Shown here: positions 12,320-24,870 of the stretch, piece after piece
Layout: every line of letters begins with the position of its first letter
Numbering within the stretch: the stretch's first letter is position 1
Source of the DNA: Quercus robur
Taxonomy: Eukaryota; Streptophyta; Magnoliopsida; Fagales; Fagaceae
NCBI RefSeq assembly: GCF_932294415.1
Contig: NC_065538.1
Location: forward strand, 44,678,843-44,742,842
Reading direction: 5' to 3'
DNA: 64,000 nt
Translations under genes and position numbers: made by a program
The notes under the pieces: model-generated
Databases searched by the model: none
The model's input: the letters and a program-made list of their open reading frames with translations, nothing else
Told to the model about the DNA's origin: nothing

Positions 12320-13130
12320 TCCCTAAATTAGTGTTATATATATATATATCACTAATTTAGGGACTATTTGGTTTTTTTTTGGGAAGGGTAACAAATGCTA
12401 TAATGGGATCCCTTAAAATTTAGAGATTACAAGTTTAAAATAATAAAGAAAATTAAATTAAAGTACACTATTGGATCTTTAACTATGAAGTTGTATTTTA
12501 ATAAGGCTTGTTTGGTATGGGATTCCAAATAATAGTTTTCAGTATTTAAACATTAAAAATTGTGGATAAAAAAAAAAAAAGGTATTTGGTAGGAAATTTC
12601 ATTTAAGAGTGTTTGAGTTAAATTTCTCATTTTAGGGTGCTTGAACATTGTATTTAGAGAACTCCTCCATACTAGTTTTCAGTTTTTAAATAACATTACT
12701 TAATGACACTTTTGTAAATATGTTAAAAACTGTAAGCCCCATTTGATGAGGGAATTTTCTCTCTTCAAATAAAATAATAATACTTTTACTATACTAATTT
12801 TTCTTTTTATAAAAAAAACACATATACATACTAAACACATAATTATATTTTTTACATTTTTAAATATATTATTTGAAATATGATACCAAACAAATTTTTT
12901 GTATTATGAATATTTTAAACATATTTTCACAGCACTTTTTAAACTACAATTTTCACATATTCGATTCTTCTTGGATGATTATGTTTTCATGTTTTTTGGT
13001 TTACTCATAGTCGTTTTATATATTTAATTATTTTATGAAATTCTAGCTCTAAAATATTGTGAAATGTAAAATTATAATTAATTGAATAGAAAACAAATAA
13101 TACTATAATAATAAAAAACATAATCTAACA
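9879..13130. other. Spacer: 3'UTR, then AT-rich DNA with MITE remnants
   Basis: The 3'UTR of the BED/hAT-like gene probably runs a few hundred bases past 9878. From 11060 onward the DNA is AT-rich with low-complexity runs. A Tourist-like remnant starts near 12508 (GGCTTGTTTGGTATGGGATT); its interior (ACTTTTTAAACTACAATTTTCACAT near 12930) matches the element at 52226-52767. No further exon recognised. Confidence 0.4.
12314..12369. repeat. Perfect 20-bp-arm hairpin around a TA core
   Basis: AAATAGTCCCTAAATTAGTG at 12314-12333 is perfectly inverted at 12350-12369, with a 16-base TA-rich loop. A second TA run lies just outside on the left. Confidence 0.85.
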
Positions 13131-13265
13131 TGACAGACGAAAAAAAAAAAAGAGAGTAAATGGCGAAAAAGAAGGAACCCAAATATTTAGAATTTTTTTT
13201 CTAAATAACAATAAATATTAAAAAATTTAGTTAGTTGTCACGTTTCAAAACAATGTTGAAAACTA

Positions 13266-14350
13266 GCATCTCAAGTGTTTAAAACTCGAGTTCTAAGATA
13301 AAACTCGAGTTTTTAATTCTCGATTTGTAAGAGGATGGGCTCAAAGTGAGAAAAAAATCGACGTGAAAATCGAGTTTTAAAGACTCGATTTCCATAAATT
13401 GCAGAAAAATGCCGCTATAGGGTCTTAAAACTTATAGGGCTTAAAAACACCACTATAGGGCTCCCTAAACCTGGTACTTATAAAAAAAAAATTTGTAGGA
13501 AAATGCCGCTATAGGGATTTAAAACGTCACTGTAAGGCTTAAAAACGCCACTATAGGTGAAATTTTTTTTGCATGAAACTCGAGTCTTAAAGACTCGAGA
13601 TCTATGTGGCATTTTCACACTCACGGCGCGAGTTCTAATATGGATCTCGAGTTTCTAAAACTCGAGATGTTATTTTTCTTAAATCGTTCAAACCGTTCCT
13701 AACTTACTATTTTGAATCACTATTCACATCTGTTCTGCATAAAACGGACGAAATGAGTAATTAGTTATAATTTCCCAACCATTTAGTTAGTAGTTCTAGT
13801 TACAAAACTATATTATTTACTAGCATCTCGAGTTTTTTAGACTCGATTTTGGCCTATAAATCGAGCATCAAAGACTCGATTTCTATGCTCTAATTACTTC
13901 CGACGTGACATATTTTTCCACGTGGATACATAGAAATCGAGTCTCTAAGACTCGATTTCTAACCCTTATAAATAAAAACAAGTCAGAGAGGAACCAGAAC
14001 ATCAGAGAAGAAAGCAGAGAAAAAAAAAAAAAACTAGAAACAGAAAGAGAGATCGGCTTCAGATCGGAGTGGGTCACATGAGCCAGTCACGCGAGCCAGC
14101 TCTTTCTCTCCCTCTAATCTGAGTCTTTGGATTGATTTGTTTGAGATTTTTTAAATTTGTTTTTAGGTATTTTGGCTTGTCTATGAGACTTAAAATTTTT
14201 AATTGGGTTGGAAATCGAGTCTCTGAGACTCGATTTCCAGGTAGGCTCCACATGGAAAAAAAATCCACATCGGACGTGATCAATCCATAAAAATCAAGTC
14301 CCAAAAACTCGATTTATAAGTCCTAAATCGAGTCTTTAAGGCTCGAGATG
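13266..14350. repeat. Array of about ten TCGAG-core palindromes
   Basis: Imperfect to perfect palindromes of 21-29 bp built on TCGAGTCT...AGACTCGA or CTCGAGTTT...AAACTCGAG. They lie at about 13270-13290, 13366-13393, 13578-13599, 13644-13668, 13824-13850, 13858-13882, 13932-13960, 14211-14239, 14291-14315 and 14325-14348. Between them are recurring phrases: CATCTCGAG, TTAGTTAGT, and CGCTATAGGG/GCCACTATAGG (13400-13560). One related palindrome is at about 45915-45943. A TATAAATA at about 13967 is followed by a leader-like AG-rich stretch. Identity of the element is unknown. Confidence 0.8.
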
Positions 14351-14664
14351 TTAAAAAAAAAATTTCTTTCAAAACTGGACCTACTAACTAGATAGTTGGA
14401 AAATTAGAGTTATTTACCTATTTTTCCCGCACAAAACCTCCAAATATTTATCAAATACTTTAGTTAAAAAAAAGAAAAAGAAAAAGAAACGAAAAATCTC
14501 AACTTCCTGCATACAAGCATACAGCCATGGCAAACGGAGGACTTAATAACAGTTAACAGTAATAGTAAGAAAACAAAACATATGATTTATGAAGCGAAAG
14601 AGGGAGCTGTAGAGTTTAATTTTTGAAATTGTGATTCCAAAACCCTAAACCCATCCACACACCA

Positions 14665-17600
14665 ATGCAGCTCCTTCAACTTCAATCCCTCACTCTCCCT
14701 CTACTTCCAAAACCCCTAAATTTAATCCCAAAACTACCCCTCAAAACCCAGAGAAACACCTTACCGGTCCTCTCATGCTCTCCCACCGACCAAGAACTAC
14801 AAGTCCTGGAAGCCGCCGTGTTGGACTCCGACGAGAAGAGCCTCCCCTGCGTGCGAACCTACGAGAACGACTCCTCTCGCCTCGCTCTCGTCGGAGCCGT
14901 CTCCTTCCACCAGGCCTTGACCGCCGCCGCTGCCGACGGCGGTCGTGCCGCCGACGAGCACCTCGACTCCGGCATCCCCGCTATGGTCGTCGAGACCGTG
15001 TTCCCGGCCCGCTCCGATGACCACAGCACCGTCTCCACTCGACTGGTACCTTCATTTCTATCACCTTCTCTATCTTTCAATAACGTTTTATAGAATTCTG
15101 AATAAATTGATAGAAATCATAGTTATGATAGACTTGCATAATTGCATTTGCCTCTAATTTTGAAAAAAAAAAGGGATGTGGGTTTTGATTGAATTGCGTT
15201 TATTATTTGAATTAGTGGTTGAGATTAAATTGCTAAGTGTGTATAGATAATAGATGAACTTATTTTCAATGGCTTATTTTGTTTAGAAAAATAAGTTGTG
15301 TAAAAGTAACTACTAGGTACAGTTGTACCTGGAAATAGCGAAGTTTTAAAAAACTGTACATAAGCTGGTGGTGAAAATAAGCTGACATTTTAAATTAAAA
15401 CAAATAGATAGACCCGGATTAGTGAGGGTACGATTGAAACAGTAGATGACTAAGTGTGGTGCAGTCTCTCTCATTATGATCTTTTGGTTTTGGGTTGTAT
15501 TAGAACCTGCCAGGTAAGTACTACATGAATGGTAATTTTTATTGCTTGGTTTGTATATGTCTTGTGTACATGTAGCCGACCTTGATTAGTTTGTTTAGGA
15601 TTCATAGCTGATCTCAAAATTTTGAGGACATGGTGGGTGGTGGTTGTTATTGTTGTATTGTGGTTGATTGGTTATTACTATGGTTCTGAGTTCTTCCTAC
15701 TTAATGACCTTTAAAAGTATCTGGTGTTCAGTTTCCCATTCTATGATCCTTTCTGTTGGTCTTGATTATGTAGGCATGAATAACCTTGCGAAGTAATGAA
15801 TTGTCATTTGAGTTCCATTGTTGAATATATGTCTAAAGTTATTTTCTTTAACAGTTCTTGCCTGCTAGGAAAGTTAGCGAAAGAGCGAAAAAGCTCAGGA
15901 GGTCTATCTCAGAAGATATGCTGTTGAGCACCACCTCTAGAAATATACTTGCCATGACATTTAGACAAGTAGTTTTGGAACAGCTTTGGAGCTTTGAACT
16001 GGTTGTTTTTAGACCTGGGTCAGAAAGAAATATGGAGGATCTGGAAAACCCGAGAGAGGTTTGTCATCCTTTCTTATGTATTAAGCTCTTGCATTTTGGT
16101 GTCTGCATCGCTTTTCCATAAATTGTAATATCATATAAATATGTCTGCCCTGCAGGTGCCACATTGATACTGATAGGTTCAGTTCTCTTATGCCTTTCGT
16201 ATCAGCAGGTCCCTGCATCTTTTTCTCTTAGCTCATCAGATGAAAGGGCTATCGCTGTGCTTGCGGAAGCTATTTGCATTTCTGCTCTTCAAAGCACTGA
16301 AAGACATTTCCTTGATAATATATGGAGCAAACCTTCAAGTAATATCTTCCGTTGGTTTCGAAAGCCCACAAGGATTGCATCAAAAGATTCCTCAGTCATC
16401 ATATACGAGTTATTTGAGGATGAGATAATTGAAAATGCTAAGACTCTGTTGGAAGATTTTAATTCAACAAAGGAAGGCTATAAGCCCAAGAAAACAGAAT
16501 CAAAGCACCATTGGTGGATGCTGTCAGGACAGACTGAATTGGAAAAGATTGGTGGTCCACAGTTCAGTGCTTGGACAAGGGAATATGTTCCTGCTTATAG
16601 GCTACAAATTGACACAGATATACTCAAGAATATAAAATTTGATGGCTGGAAAAAATCTACAAATAATCGGTGGGAAGTACTTCTCACACACTCCCAAATG
16701 GTTAGACATGCTTTCTTTACTTCCTTGGGTTTTAGGCTTTTAATGGTATTTTTTCTTCTTGTGACAGATGTGGGCATTTATACATGTTTGAAGTATCTGT
16801 AACCACTTTAGGTCTTTGGCTTAATTTTTTTTTTTTTTTAATTTAAAATAAGATAGCAATGTGCATGATGAAGAATGAAGAACCCCCCTCCTCACTTTCC
16901 TTCTCTTCCTCCCTCAGAAATAGAAAAGAAAAGAAAATAAAAGAAAAATAGTGCAGAGGCAGTTTGGTGATCATATAAGTATTAAGTGTGATGAAGCCGT
17001 ATTTGTAAAATGCTTTTACAAGGATTGATTTTACTTTAACTTGTTAATCCCAATCTATTGGGATATATATTTGATTGGGTTTTTGTTTTATAGCATTGAT
17101 GCTATTTCAATCTAGCTTATCAATTAAATTTTGCAGGTTGGATTGGCAGGCATTTTAGATCTCTACTATGAAGATCTTTACTCGCTGCCCAACAAACAAC
17201 TATCATGTGGTGTGGTTGCAAATTTTGCAAACTTGTCCAACAAAAAGGTACCCAATTAATTAATTAATTTTTTCTTTCCTTTCTGGTAAAAACAATTGGA
17301 GCCTTGATTTTGCATGGTTTGCAGACTGATATGTGCAATGGTTTTCTTGGCTCTCTGGCACTAAGAAAGGAATTTCAATGAATTTTAGAAATAAGAAGGT
17401 TTTTGGTGCTCTGAATATTTTGAGATTCAAGAATGAATCATTAGAAGACATTGGCTCTGGTGTTTTGAATTTGTGATCGTTAGAAGACAAGTGCAATCCT
17501 TGCAATACTAAAAAAAAATTGGACACTGGTTATGAGTGGGTGTAAGGTGATACAATATTTACTTGTGGGAGAGAGTTGTAGTGAGCATACACCATTACCC

Positions 17601-17808
17601 CAGTAAACAGTGATTTTGCTAGTAGTTCAACATATATTCACAATTTTAGAGTTTATCATGAATAATCAGTCTAATAATTGTTGCCAATGAGCTCTAACTC
17701 AAATTGCACCTCATTCCCTTGTAAGAGTAAAAGGTGGAGAGTGGGGTTATGAATTCAAGACCTACTAGCTGCATATCTAACTTACTAATAAAGAAAAATT
17801 TTCTAAAG

Positions 17809-17839
<31 letters not shown>

Positions 17840-20800
17840 CTGGATATTTTGGCTTTGAACATTCAAGAAAAAACAGTACTCCTTTTGGTATTTCAGATAG
17901 ATCTGGAGAATCTCCAAGTGAACTCATACTGCAGTCAAATTTGAAACTTCTATAGGGGTACTCTGACTTAGTTTGTTGTGTTGCTTACTGGTACTTCTTG
18001 TTCACTATCTCGTTTGACTCCTTGTCAGCATCTTTTTCTGGGGCTTCAGTGCTAACTCCTTTCAACAAAACCTTATCCTAAGTCCCAACTAGTTGGAGCC
18101 AACTGTGTGTCTGAAATTGGTGGTAAACTTATTAGGGAAAAGCTGTGCTTGATCTCTGATTAAATTTTTTCAGTTGAGATAACGCCTTTTTAAATTCAGG
18201 TGAGTTCTGTTAATTGCTCTGGGCTTATATGTTCCGTAACTTGCAGAGGAGCTCTTCTTGGTTGAAAATGATGTCTGTTAGCCTTGCGAGTGGAGTTTTT
18301 CTGGTTATAATCAGTGCTCTTGGTCAACTTGGTTTGCCTCATCTAAGCAAAGGAGGAAGGTACCCTGTAGAACATAGGCCTCTTCCATCATCTGAAGTTG
18401 ACTGTGCACTAATCCAATCTCTGGATGCGAGAGAGGTATTTATGCACTGAGATAATTATATGTTTTTACAAATTTAAATTACTTTGGTTTAAACATATAT
18501 GATACTTATCAAAAAAGGGAAAAAAATAAAAAAAATAAAACACATGGCAGTTCATGCAAAATTAATGTGTGAGGATATGGAAGAATAAGAAGCAGGGAGG
18601 TTGCTTCCAAGTTCTCCCAAGTGCCCTCAAGATATAGCAATTCTTATATCTATTTGTTCACACTTTTGACTGTAAAATAAATATTTTATATCAAATGCTT
18701 CCCTCTGGGCGAGACAGCTATAATTCGTGTTGGCCCCTTTGTAATCAAATGGTAGTGTAAGCCAAGGCTTAGCCTTATGTGGCAAACCTTTTTATGATTC
18801 AACTCATACTGCTTGCACTATATGTTACTTTAATGAAAATTTAAAAACAAGGATCAACCATGTATGAGGCTATGAGCTACATTTCAAATTTGTTTGATTC
18901 TAATGTATATTCCATCACTTTTCTTGTTACTTTGTTATGTTCTGTTTGTTTAATATATTTTAGCACATTCCTAATATAGTTTAACTTGTGATGAAATTAT
19001 AACTGTGGGACTTTAAAAAAAAATCTCATTACCACTCTATCACTAATTGTATAAATATGTTGAAGTACATTTTCTGTTATGGCTTACTTTGTGATTTTAG
19101 GGGGTAGAATGCTATGCCTTTTACTTCAAATGGTCACTTCAAAGCATTAATTCCATATTGTTGGGGTGTTATCATAGTTGGAGCTTTAATTGTAAATATG
19201 TATTATTTCCTTTATTGTAAAGCTTTAATAGTTAATTGAATTTGAATAGTTGGAAGAATTCGGCGTCTCAATTGTCAAAAAGATAAAAGATGCTTTTGGT
19301 TGGGCCGGTGATATAAGGACTGAAACAAGAATTGGTGCTTGGACTGGGGAATTACCGTCCTACCTGAGGATGGTTGGTGAAGCCGATTCCAATATTGAAG
19401 GCATTTCAACTGCCCCTTCAGAGAAAATTGACACAGACATGAGAATTTCTGCCCATGATATTGCTAGTTATCAGGTAAACTCAAATTGTTTATAGAATCT
19501 TTGCCTTATTTCTTGCATTTTCTTTGTCACAGCATAATTAAACAATAAAGGAGAAACATAAACCTAGATAGTTTTATGATTCTAGTATCCACATGCTTAG
19601 CATTTTTTTGGGATGGTATCATGGTAACTGAGGAGTATCAACTTAATAAGTAGTCATAGTTGGTGTGATTTTATTCACTGTAAATCATTTTGTGAATGCT
19701 GAGAACAGAGAAGAAAGTAAAGACCAATAGTTGTGGGAAATGTATAAATTCAATGGTCTGCTCTAGACTGGTTTATTTGACCAAGTCTAGCTGGCTATAA
19801 CATTGATCTCATTTGTTGAAAAGCTTTCTGTATTGCACTAAGCAAAGGGCAAGTCTTGTCTGGGAGACGCTGAAAATCTTGTCACTTTGTAATTTAGTGA
19901 TTGATATGGACGGTATAGCTCTTTTTGAATTTGAAGTGGCATTACTCACTTGAATATGAAAGGAATTGCTCTCATCTTTCTGTTGTTAACATATGACTAT
20001 AACGCAATATCACCGATTCTAATTTTCCATCAGTACAGCCTTGTTTGATCATTGAATTACTCTAATTGCTTAATTAAAAACTAGAGTAAAGATCTTTACC
20101 TCAATTGATCTTCTTCATAATGATGTTGATCAGCATCAGTTAGGGTTGGCAAAAAAAATTTATTTACTTATTTATTTTTTAAAAAGAAGAAAAAATTGGG
20201 CCAATGACTCGGTTCTGTTCATAATGATGTTGATCTCTACCTCTACTTCAATTCGAACTTTTATTGGCCTTCTCCTCTCTTATTCATCCATTCCCAAATG
20301 TGTTTTCTTGATGCACATGCACAATACTTAAAATTTCCTAGGGGTTTTGAGTTTCATATATCTGTAACAACCATTGGGTGGTCCATGATGATCACTCTGG
20401 ATCTTTTGTGGATTTGAGAATCAAATGAAGAAAGGGATTGTTCTTGCTTCATTTTGGCTATAGTACTGTACATAACCGAAACTGTTTAGTGTGGGTGTGC
20501 CATGCAATTTTATTGGTGGTATGTTAATATCCTGGAAAATATTGTCTATGATCATATTATCGTTTGTTGCTTATCTTGCCCTTACAAATTATAGCGCCCT
20601 CTGCTTCTTTTTTGTTGGGGATGCATTGCTGTCAATTTGCTTATTTTTAATGTTTGTTGAAATTTAGGTGGTTTTGTCAACTGATGGAAAGTTAGTTGGG
20701 TTCCAACCTACAAGCCGGGTTGCTGTTAATCGTTGGGCTGCTAATCCCTTAGCAAAGGAGTTGTATGGTGGAAGAAAGCTCTCCCCTGGTAGGTGCTGAT

Positions 20801-20993
20801 TTGCTTATACTTTTAAGTCACAGTGTCTTGAGTTGCTGCTGAATTAATATGGTTTGTCCTTTTGGTCCTGGCTCGAGTAGGTTTTATTGAACCTGGTCTC
20901 AAGTTCCATCATCCCAGTGAGCTAGTTGTAATGGAGTTGCTGATGTCGGAAAATCCAGATGCCTGTTTTGCTTTGGCCAGGCCTTTTCGATGA
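14665..20993 (+). CDS. Unknown plastid-targeted membrane protein, eight exons
   Basis: Exons: 14665-15045, 15855-16058, 16209-16700, 17137-17247, 18247-18435, 19250-19474, 20668-20788 and 20881-20993. They sum to 1836 nt (611 residues) with consistent phases and GT-AG borders. The first about 40 residues are rich in Leu, Pro, Ser and Thr without acidic residues, as in a chloroplast transit peptide; the rest of exon 1 is strikingly GC-rich. Exon 5 encodes a likely transmembrane helix (about residues 405-428, SVSLASGVFLVIISALGQLG) preceded by RSSSWLKMM. Other visible blocks: SDERAIAVLAEAICISALQSTERHFLDN and, near the end, GFIEPGLKFHHPSELVVMEL. No catalytic motif is recognised; I read it as a conserved plant protein of unknown function. 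The exon 3 acceptor is a CAGCAG tandem site, so an extra Gln may be optional. The start is the first ATG after an ACCCTAAACC leader. Confidence 0.85.
17807..17835. repeat. (TA)n microsatellite in intron 4 of the plastid-protein gene
   Basis: About 14 TA units in the roughly 1-kb intron between exons 4 and 5. Confidence 0.95.
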
Positions 20994-21327
20994 TCATTGC
21001 CTAGTTGTTATATGCGAAAACTACTGCCTGTTGCTTGTCATTCTACCCCCATAGGGTTTAACCCCATTATACTGGAAATTCATATGTTAGATTCTATCGC
21101 CACAGGAAATATTTTGTTTGAATATCCAAATACCATTCTAGCCTTTCTAGGTGTTAGCGTCATTAGCCCTGAGATTTGAAGGAATTGTTGGAAGATGAGT
21201 CTAAATTATTATAGGAAAGAAGGGGATGATCTTTCCTCTAAACAATTTCTTGTTGATAGAATATATTGATTGCAGAGAAAGCAAGAATGCTACTTAGGGT
21301 AACTTTAACTGTGATAAATGCTACTTA

Positions 21328-21487
21328 GGTTGCGTTTGATATTGGGTTAAAAAGCCAGCTTTTTTGATTATTTAATTTATTTTTGCTACTATTTATGGGT
21401 CCTATTACACTTTTTGGTACTTTATTTACAATATTTTCAGTAAAAAATTTTTAGTTTCAGCTAAATAAGCTGTTTCCAAATAGACTG
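21328..21487. mobile_element. Short Tourist-like MITE
   Basis: About 160 bp flanked by TTA on both sides (21325-21327 and 21488-21490). The left end reads GGTTGCGTTTGATATTGG; the right end, inverted, reads CAGTCTATTTGGAAACAGC, so the TIR match is imperfect. It lies just past the 3'UTR of the plastid-protein gene. Confidence 0.5.
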
Positions 21488-21499
21488 TTAATGTAACTT

Positions 21500-22840
21500 T
21501 AACTGTATGTGAGGGTGTGTGTGTGTGCGCGCGCGTTTTAAAAAAAAAGAAAAAGAAAAGAATCACCTCTAAAAATATAAGCAATTTCTTAGGAAAAAAA
21601 AGGCGAGAGATAATCTTTATGCCTTTTCATTGTGAAATATGTATACCCGGACAATATGTGGGGACTTGGTGGCTAACATGAATTATGCTGTGACATTTGC
21701 TTTAAACAAAACACCTAGAAAATAATTATTCCTGGCCGTTTTCATCTTTGCAGGGAATATAGAAGATAAAAGAAAAAAAAATTTATAAAATCTAAAATAT
21801 TACCAATAAATGAAATGAGATTTATAGACATTTCATTGCTAAAAAAATGATTATTACGTATATGAGTTGAGATACACATTGTGAAAAAATTCTCAAATGG
21901 AAAATGGGGGGCCATGAAAAAGTGATGTGCAAATAACAATTAACAAGAGCCTTTTTTCTCCTCATAAAATGGGTTTCTGAATCACTTAGAAGTTACTAAG
22001 TATAAGTCAAATCATAGTTCAGAGCCTCCATTGCAGGAGTGGGGAATTCTCAATCCAAAATAACATCTTCAGAAATATGACTAACATACCGCGCTAAAGA
22101 ATGAGCCATTAGATTTGATCCAAACGAGAGAGATGGGAACCCGATTTAGTGATAGCTTTCATGACATTGGCATTGTCTTATGAAAAATTGTCTTTAAATG
22201 GACTTAAGCAGTAAATTTAGTGGGAGTTAAATACCTAATTTTAAATTTTAAATTTTGAAGGAAGGAGTTTATCTTTTTAGTAATTGTGCTTAAAACTTGA
22301 GGTTTATTTTAAGGATGAGGGAGAACATGAGAAAACAAATTAAGAGGAGAGAGAAGATAATAAATGTTTAAACTATTTTATTAATAAAAAGTGATTTAAA
22401 AAAAATTAATAAATTTTTTAAAATTTTGAAAACGTAAACAATGAGAGTTTGTTATATTTCCTTTTAGTAAAAGAAAGAGTTTGTTATATTTCCTTTTAAG
22501 AGAAAGACTAGAATGTGTATACTGTGGCTCTGTGATGGTGTGTGTATTGTGTACCAAAATGTAAATACCACACGAAGAAAAATGAAAGAGAAGTACCCAG
22601 CTGATGCCCTCTTTGTTCTCATTTTTGTTTTTGTGTTCTCTTTGCTTCGATGATTGCTGGCTATGTTTTGTTTTTGTGTTCTCTTTGCTTTGATGATTTC
22701 CGGCTATGTTGTGTTGGTTTCCACTGTTGGTGTTTGGCTGAAGTGAAACCACAAGGTTAATATTCAAGCTAAAAAATACAAAACCAGAAAAATGAGTAAA
22801 AGAAGAAAAAAAAAAAAAAAGGGACAAAGTTCTACAAAAT
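21500..22840. other. AT-rich spacer
   Basis: No gene recognised. Contains (GT)n(GC)n near 21516-21536 and a roughly 60-bp imperfect tandem duplication at about 22618-22730 (GTTCTCTTTGCTT.GATGATT..GGCTATGTT). Confidence 0.45.
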
Positions 22841-22844
22841 TGGC

Positions 22845-23195
22845 TGTTGCATAAAGCTATAACTTTACTCAATATCTTTTTATTAGAGGTAAATTTTGAC
22901 AAATTCACCATTAGATTTTATTTTCTTCTTATATCCTCCATGCTTGTAAAATTTCTAAAAAATTAAAGATCAATAGTTATGTCATCAATAAATTGTTTAA
23001 ATTGCAAGTTTTTGTAATTTAAAATTATGCATAAAATATAAGATTATAGATCTTATAGTAAATAATATCTGACTGACACAAAATTTGACATGTGTATTGA
23101 GAGCGTAAAAAACATGCAATTCAACGGTTAGATTTTAAAAATATATAGTAATGTTTATTTTATTGAGTAAGGTTGTAACTTTAGGTTACAACCAG
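22845..23195. mobile_element. MITE related to the 50483-50855 element
   Basis: The left end (ATAACTTTACTCAATA...ACCATTAGATTTTA) is weakly inverted at the right end (AATTCAACGGTTAGATTTTAAAA...TTATTGAGTAAGGTTGTAAC). The interior has GATCAATAG...CAAGTTTTTGTAATTTA, resembling the second element. No coding capacity. Confidence 0.5.
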
Positions 23196-23632
23196 TTTTG
23201 TGACTAAACTTTGTCAAAAAAACAAAAAGAGAAAGGAAGCTCATGGTTGTTTGTAGTCTCTTCTTCTCTGTTGTTTCTGCTTCTCCTTCTTTCTCTGTCT
23301 CTATTGCTATTTTTGGTTCTCTTCTCTTCCTCCGATATGTTTGTTTTGCTAGGTATTTTGGGGGGTTTAAGGGATTGTGTTTGGGTCTTTGACAATGGGT
23401 TTTCTCATAGAGGTTTTTGGGTGTATTTTAATGGGTATTTGTTGTTGATTTTGGGTATTTTTTTGTGTTTCTTGGGAGGGCTTTTTGTTGGGGTTTTGGG
23501 GCTGATTCTAGGGAAGAAGATAAAAAAAATGGGAAAGAGATGAGGGAGAGGCAGAGGGAATTTCTGGAGGGGCTGAGAGCTTTCTAGCATCTGAGGCTGT
23601 CTCCTCATTTTATGGAAAAGATTCTAATGAGT

Positions 23633-23792
23633 GGGAAAATTATTAGGTACTCCCGGAGTACCATAAATGAATACTCCCTCCTCTCACATGAATGGTGGGT
23701 CTCACCATGAATTTAATTAGTAGGACTCACCATTCATGTGAGAGGAGGAAGTACGCATTTATGGTACTCCAGGAGTATACAATAATTTTCCC
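23633..23792. mobile_element. Foldback MITE with intact target duplication
   Basis: 160 bp, nearly all arm. GGGAAAATTATT, then GTACTCC, GGAGTACCATAAATG and CCTCCTCTCACATGAATGGT on the left are inverted on the right, with arms of about 75 bp and only a few mismatches. TAATGAGT occurs immediately on both sides (CTAATGAGT, 9 bp, if one terminal base is assigned differently). An 8-bp duplication would suggest hAT, 9 bp Mutator. Confidence 0.88.
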
Positions 23793-24425
23793 TAATGAGT
23801 GAGGTAGGGGGAGTGTACTGTCAGTGTGGGCTGGCAGTGAGAGAGAAAGCCAGTTGGCAATGCGAGAGAGCCAAAACTTGGGGAGCAAGGCCAAAAATGA
23901 CACTTGGTGTCATCCTAGGTAAAATCTTGGCATAATCTCAACAATATTTCTCAAAAATATCTCTTGATCCTTCTTGAACATTCTTAATTTTGGGTAGTTG
24001 GTCCCTGGACTGCGAAATGGCATGATCTTAACCCTCCATATGTAACAATTGATTGAAGATTAGCATTTAGCACAACATAAAATGGGACCTAATTTAATTT
24101 GGACACGCCTAATAAAAAGGAAAACTAATTAAATTTTCAAAGAATGACACACGTTCGATGAAAAATCAAGTAATCTTAAGGGTTAAAATGTCTTTTTAGC
24201 ACATATTGAAACCAAATTAAGCCAAAAACACACCATTTTTCATGAAAAATTCAAAGAGATACTTTTCACATTTTCACAATAACTCACCCAATTCAGGCAT
24301 GATTTTTGTTTAAAAAAAAAAAAACCATTTGAAGAGTATTTCATGGTATTAAGTTCACCAATTTCTTAATTTAAAGCTCAAAATTCTAGCAAAATTTAGG
24401 GCCAGATAAAATACGGTATCGATAC

Positions 24426-24870
24426 AATGAAATGCTGTTTTTTGGTTCTTGTAAGCATGAAAAAGGGTTGTATGTTTTATTGAGTGGTTGTGGTCCATGA
24501 CTATAATTATTACAATATTGTAAAATTTTAAAGGTAGTACAAAAGTTTAAACTCCAAAGTTTTTTAGAATGTGCAAATTTTTTGTCTTTTTATGACAATT
24601 GTGTTGTATGTTTTATTGAGATGATGAGATCCAATTGTCATAAAAAGACAAACAATTTGCACATTCTAAAAATTTCGGATTTTAAACTTTTGTACTACCT
24701 TTACAATTTTACAATATTGCATTCATTGGAAAATTCAAATACAAATGATATATCAAACAATATAACTTAAAATTTATTGAGTAATAATCATAGTCATAGA
24801 CCACAACCACTCAATAAAACAAACAACCCTTTTTCATGCTTACATGAACCAAGAAATAGTATTTCATTGA
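24426..24870. mobile_element. Large foldback element (about 445 bp)
   Basis: The whole element is close to a single palindrome. CAATGAAAT, then TGTAAGCATGAAAAAGGG, TTTTATTGAGTGGTTGTGG and GACAATTTTG-type inner segments on the left recur inverted on the right in the same order. Inside, TTTGTCTTTTTATGACAATTG near 24580 pairs with CAATTGTCATAAAAAGACAAA near 24633. No open reading frame. Confidence 0.8.

Noticed and set aside
23204-23608. Leu/Phe-rich open frame at 23211-23543 and its reverse partners
   Set aside because: Low-complexity CT/GT-rich DNA; hydrophobic by composition only, with no leader or conserved motif seen.
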